A DNA stretch of 5,231 nucleotides from CAYVQU01 sp964453155 (lineage in GTDB: Bacteria; Chloroflexota; Anaerolineae; Anaerolineales; UBA11858), in NCBI GenBank assembly GCA_964453155.1, contig CAYVQU010000279.1:1-5231 (forward strand), given 5' to 3'. The number at the start of each line of letters is the position of its first letter. Position 1 is the stretch's first letter. Below, piece after piece: positions 5,186 to 5,231 of the stretch. The notes beneath the pieces are model-generated. The model did no database searches, was not told the origin of the DNA, and was given only the letters and a program-made list of their open reading frames with translations. The position numbers and the translations under genes are program-made.

Positions 5186-5231
5186 TTGACCATTACCGAT
5201 ACCTTCGAGCGCCCCCTGCGTGATCTCAGGA
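5186..5231 (+). CDS. moaA: N-terminus of probable GTP 3',8-cyclase MoaA (partial, runs off the window)
   Basis: Fifteen codons, from a TTG, encode MTITDTFERPLRDLR. MoaA proteins typically begin with a short lead, then D-x-F-x-R-x-x-x-x-LR, then the I-S-V/L-T-x-x-C-N-x-x-C radical-SAM cluster motif. The visible residues fit the first part exactly and the motif would start just past the edge of the window. MoaA converts GTP to 3',8-cyclo-GTP in the first step of molybdenum cofactor synthesis, in the cytoplasm, using two 4Fe-4S clusters. The gene lies after a terminator and its own -10 box, so it is probably unrelated in function to the surface proteins upstream. The call rests on recognising a short N-terminus. 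Confidence 0.7.
   Translation, partial: MTITDTFERPLRDLR

Noticed and set aside
1..5231. CRISPR arrays, tRNA or rRNA genes, insertion sequences
   Set aside because: No short direct repeats with regular spacers, no cloverleaf or conserved rRNA stretches, and no transposase coding or terminal inverted repeats were seen.

Overview
The window reads as part of a bacterial chromosome, probably from a Chloroflexota (Anaerolineae-like) organism. That is an inference from the LPQTGFAPG-linker plus sortase arrangement, the exported ELW-repeat protein and moderate base composition; no phylogenetic marker is complete here. All recognisable genes lie on the + strand.

Region 1 (1-3001) is a large exported-type protein whose beginning is missing or broken. 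From base 35 the frame is open and clearly coding: the tail of a laminin-G/DUF1080-like jelly-roll domain, then seven FG-GAP/VCBS blades with DxDxDGDxD calcium loops (a predicted seven-bladed integrin-type propeller), an Ala-rich linker, and three tandem copies of a ~188-residue jelly-roll module, each with a conserved cysteine pair. No start codon with a ribosome site is visible, all three forward frames are closed within the first 54 bases, and the first in-frame ATG lies deep inside blade 2. The gene is therefore 5'-incomplete, frameshifted or interrupted by the TGA at 32-34.

Region 2 (3002-5011) follows after a 39-base gap with a strong Shine-Dalgarno. It encodes a 656-residue secreted or membrane-tethered protein: signal peptide, nine ~48-residue ELW repeats, an LPQTG pentapeptide and a C-terminal sortase domain with His567, Cys631 and Arg644. 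The His-Cys and Cys-Arg spacings (64 and 13) equal those of S. aureus SrtA (H120/C184/R197). A sortase carrying its own LPxTG motif directly in front of the catalytic domain, behind a predicted propeller, is the most interesting item. The short gap and absence of a terminator suggest the two genes are co-transcribed as a cell-surface module.

Region 3 (5012-5231) holds a strong intrinsic terminator, a perfect 11-bp inverted repeat with a 30-base spacer, a TATAAT -10 box just after its right arm, and the first 15 codons of a gene starting with TTG that look like the N-terminus of MoaA (GTP 3',8-cyclase, molybdenum cofactor synthesis). It appears to be a separate, possibly regulated, transcription unit.
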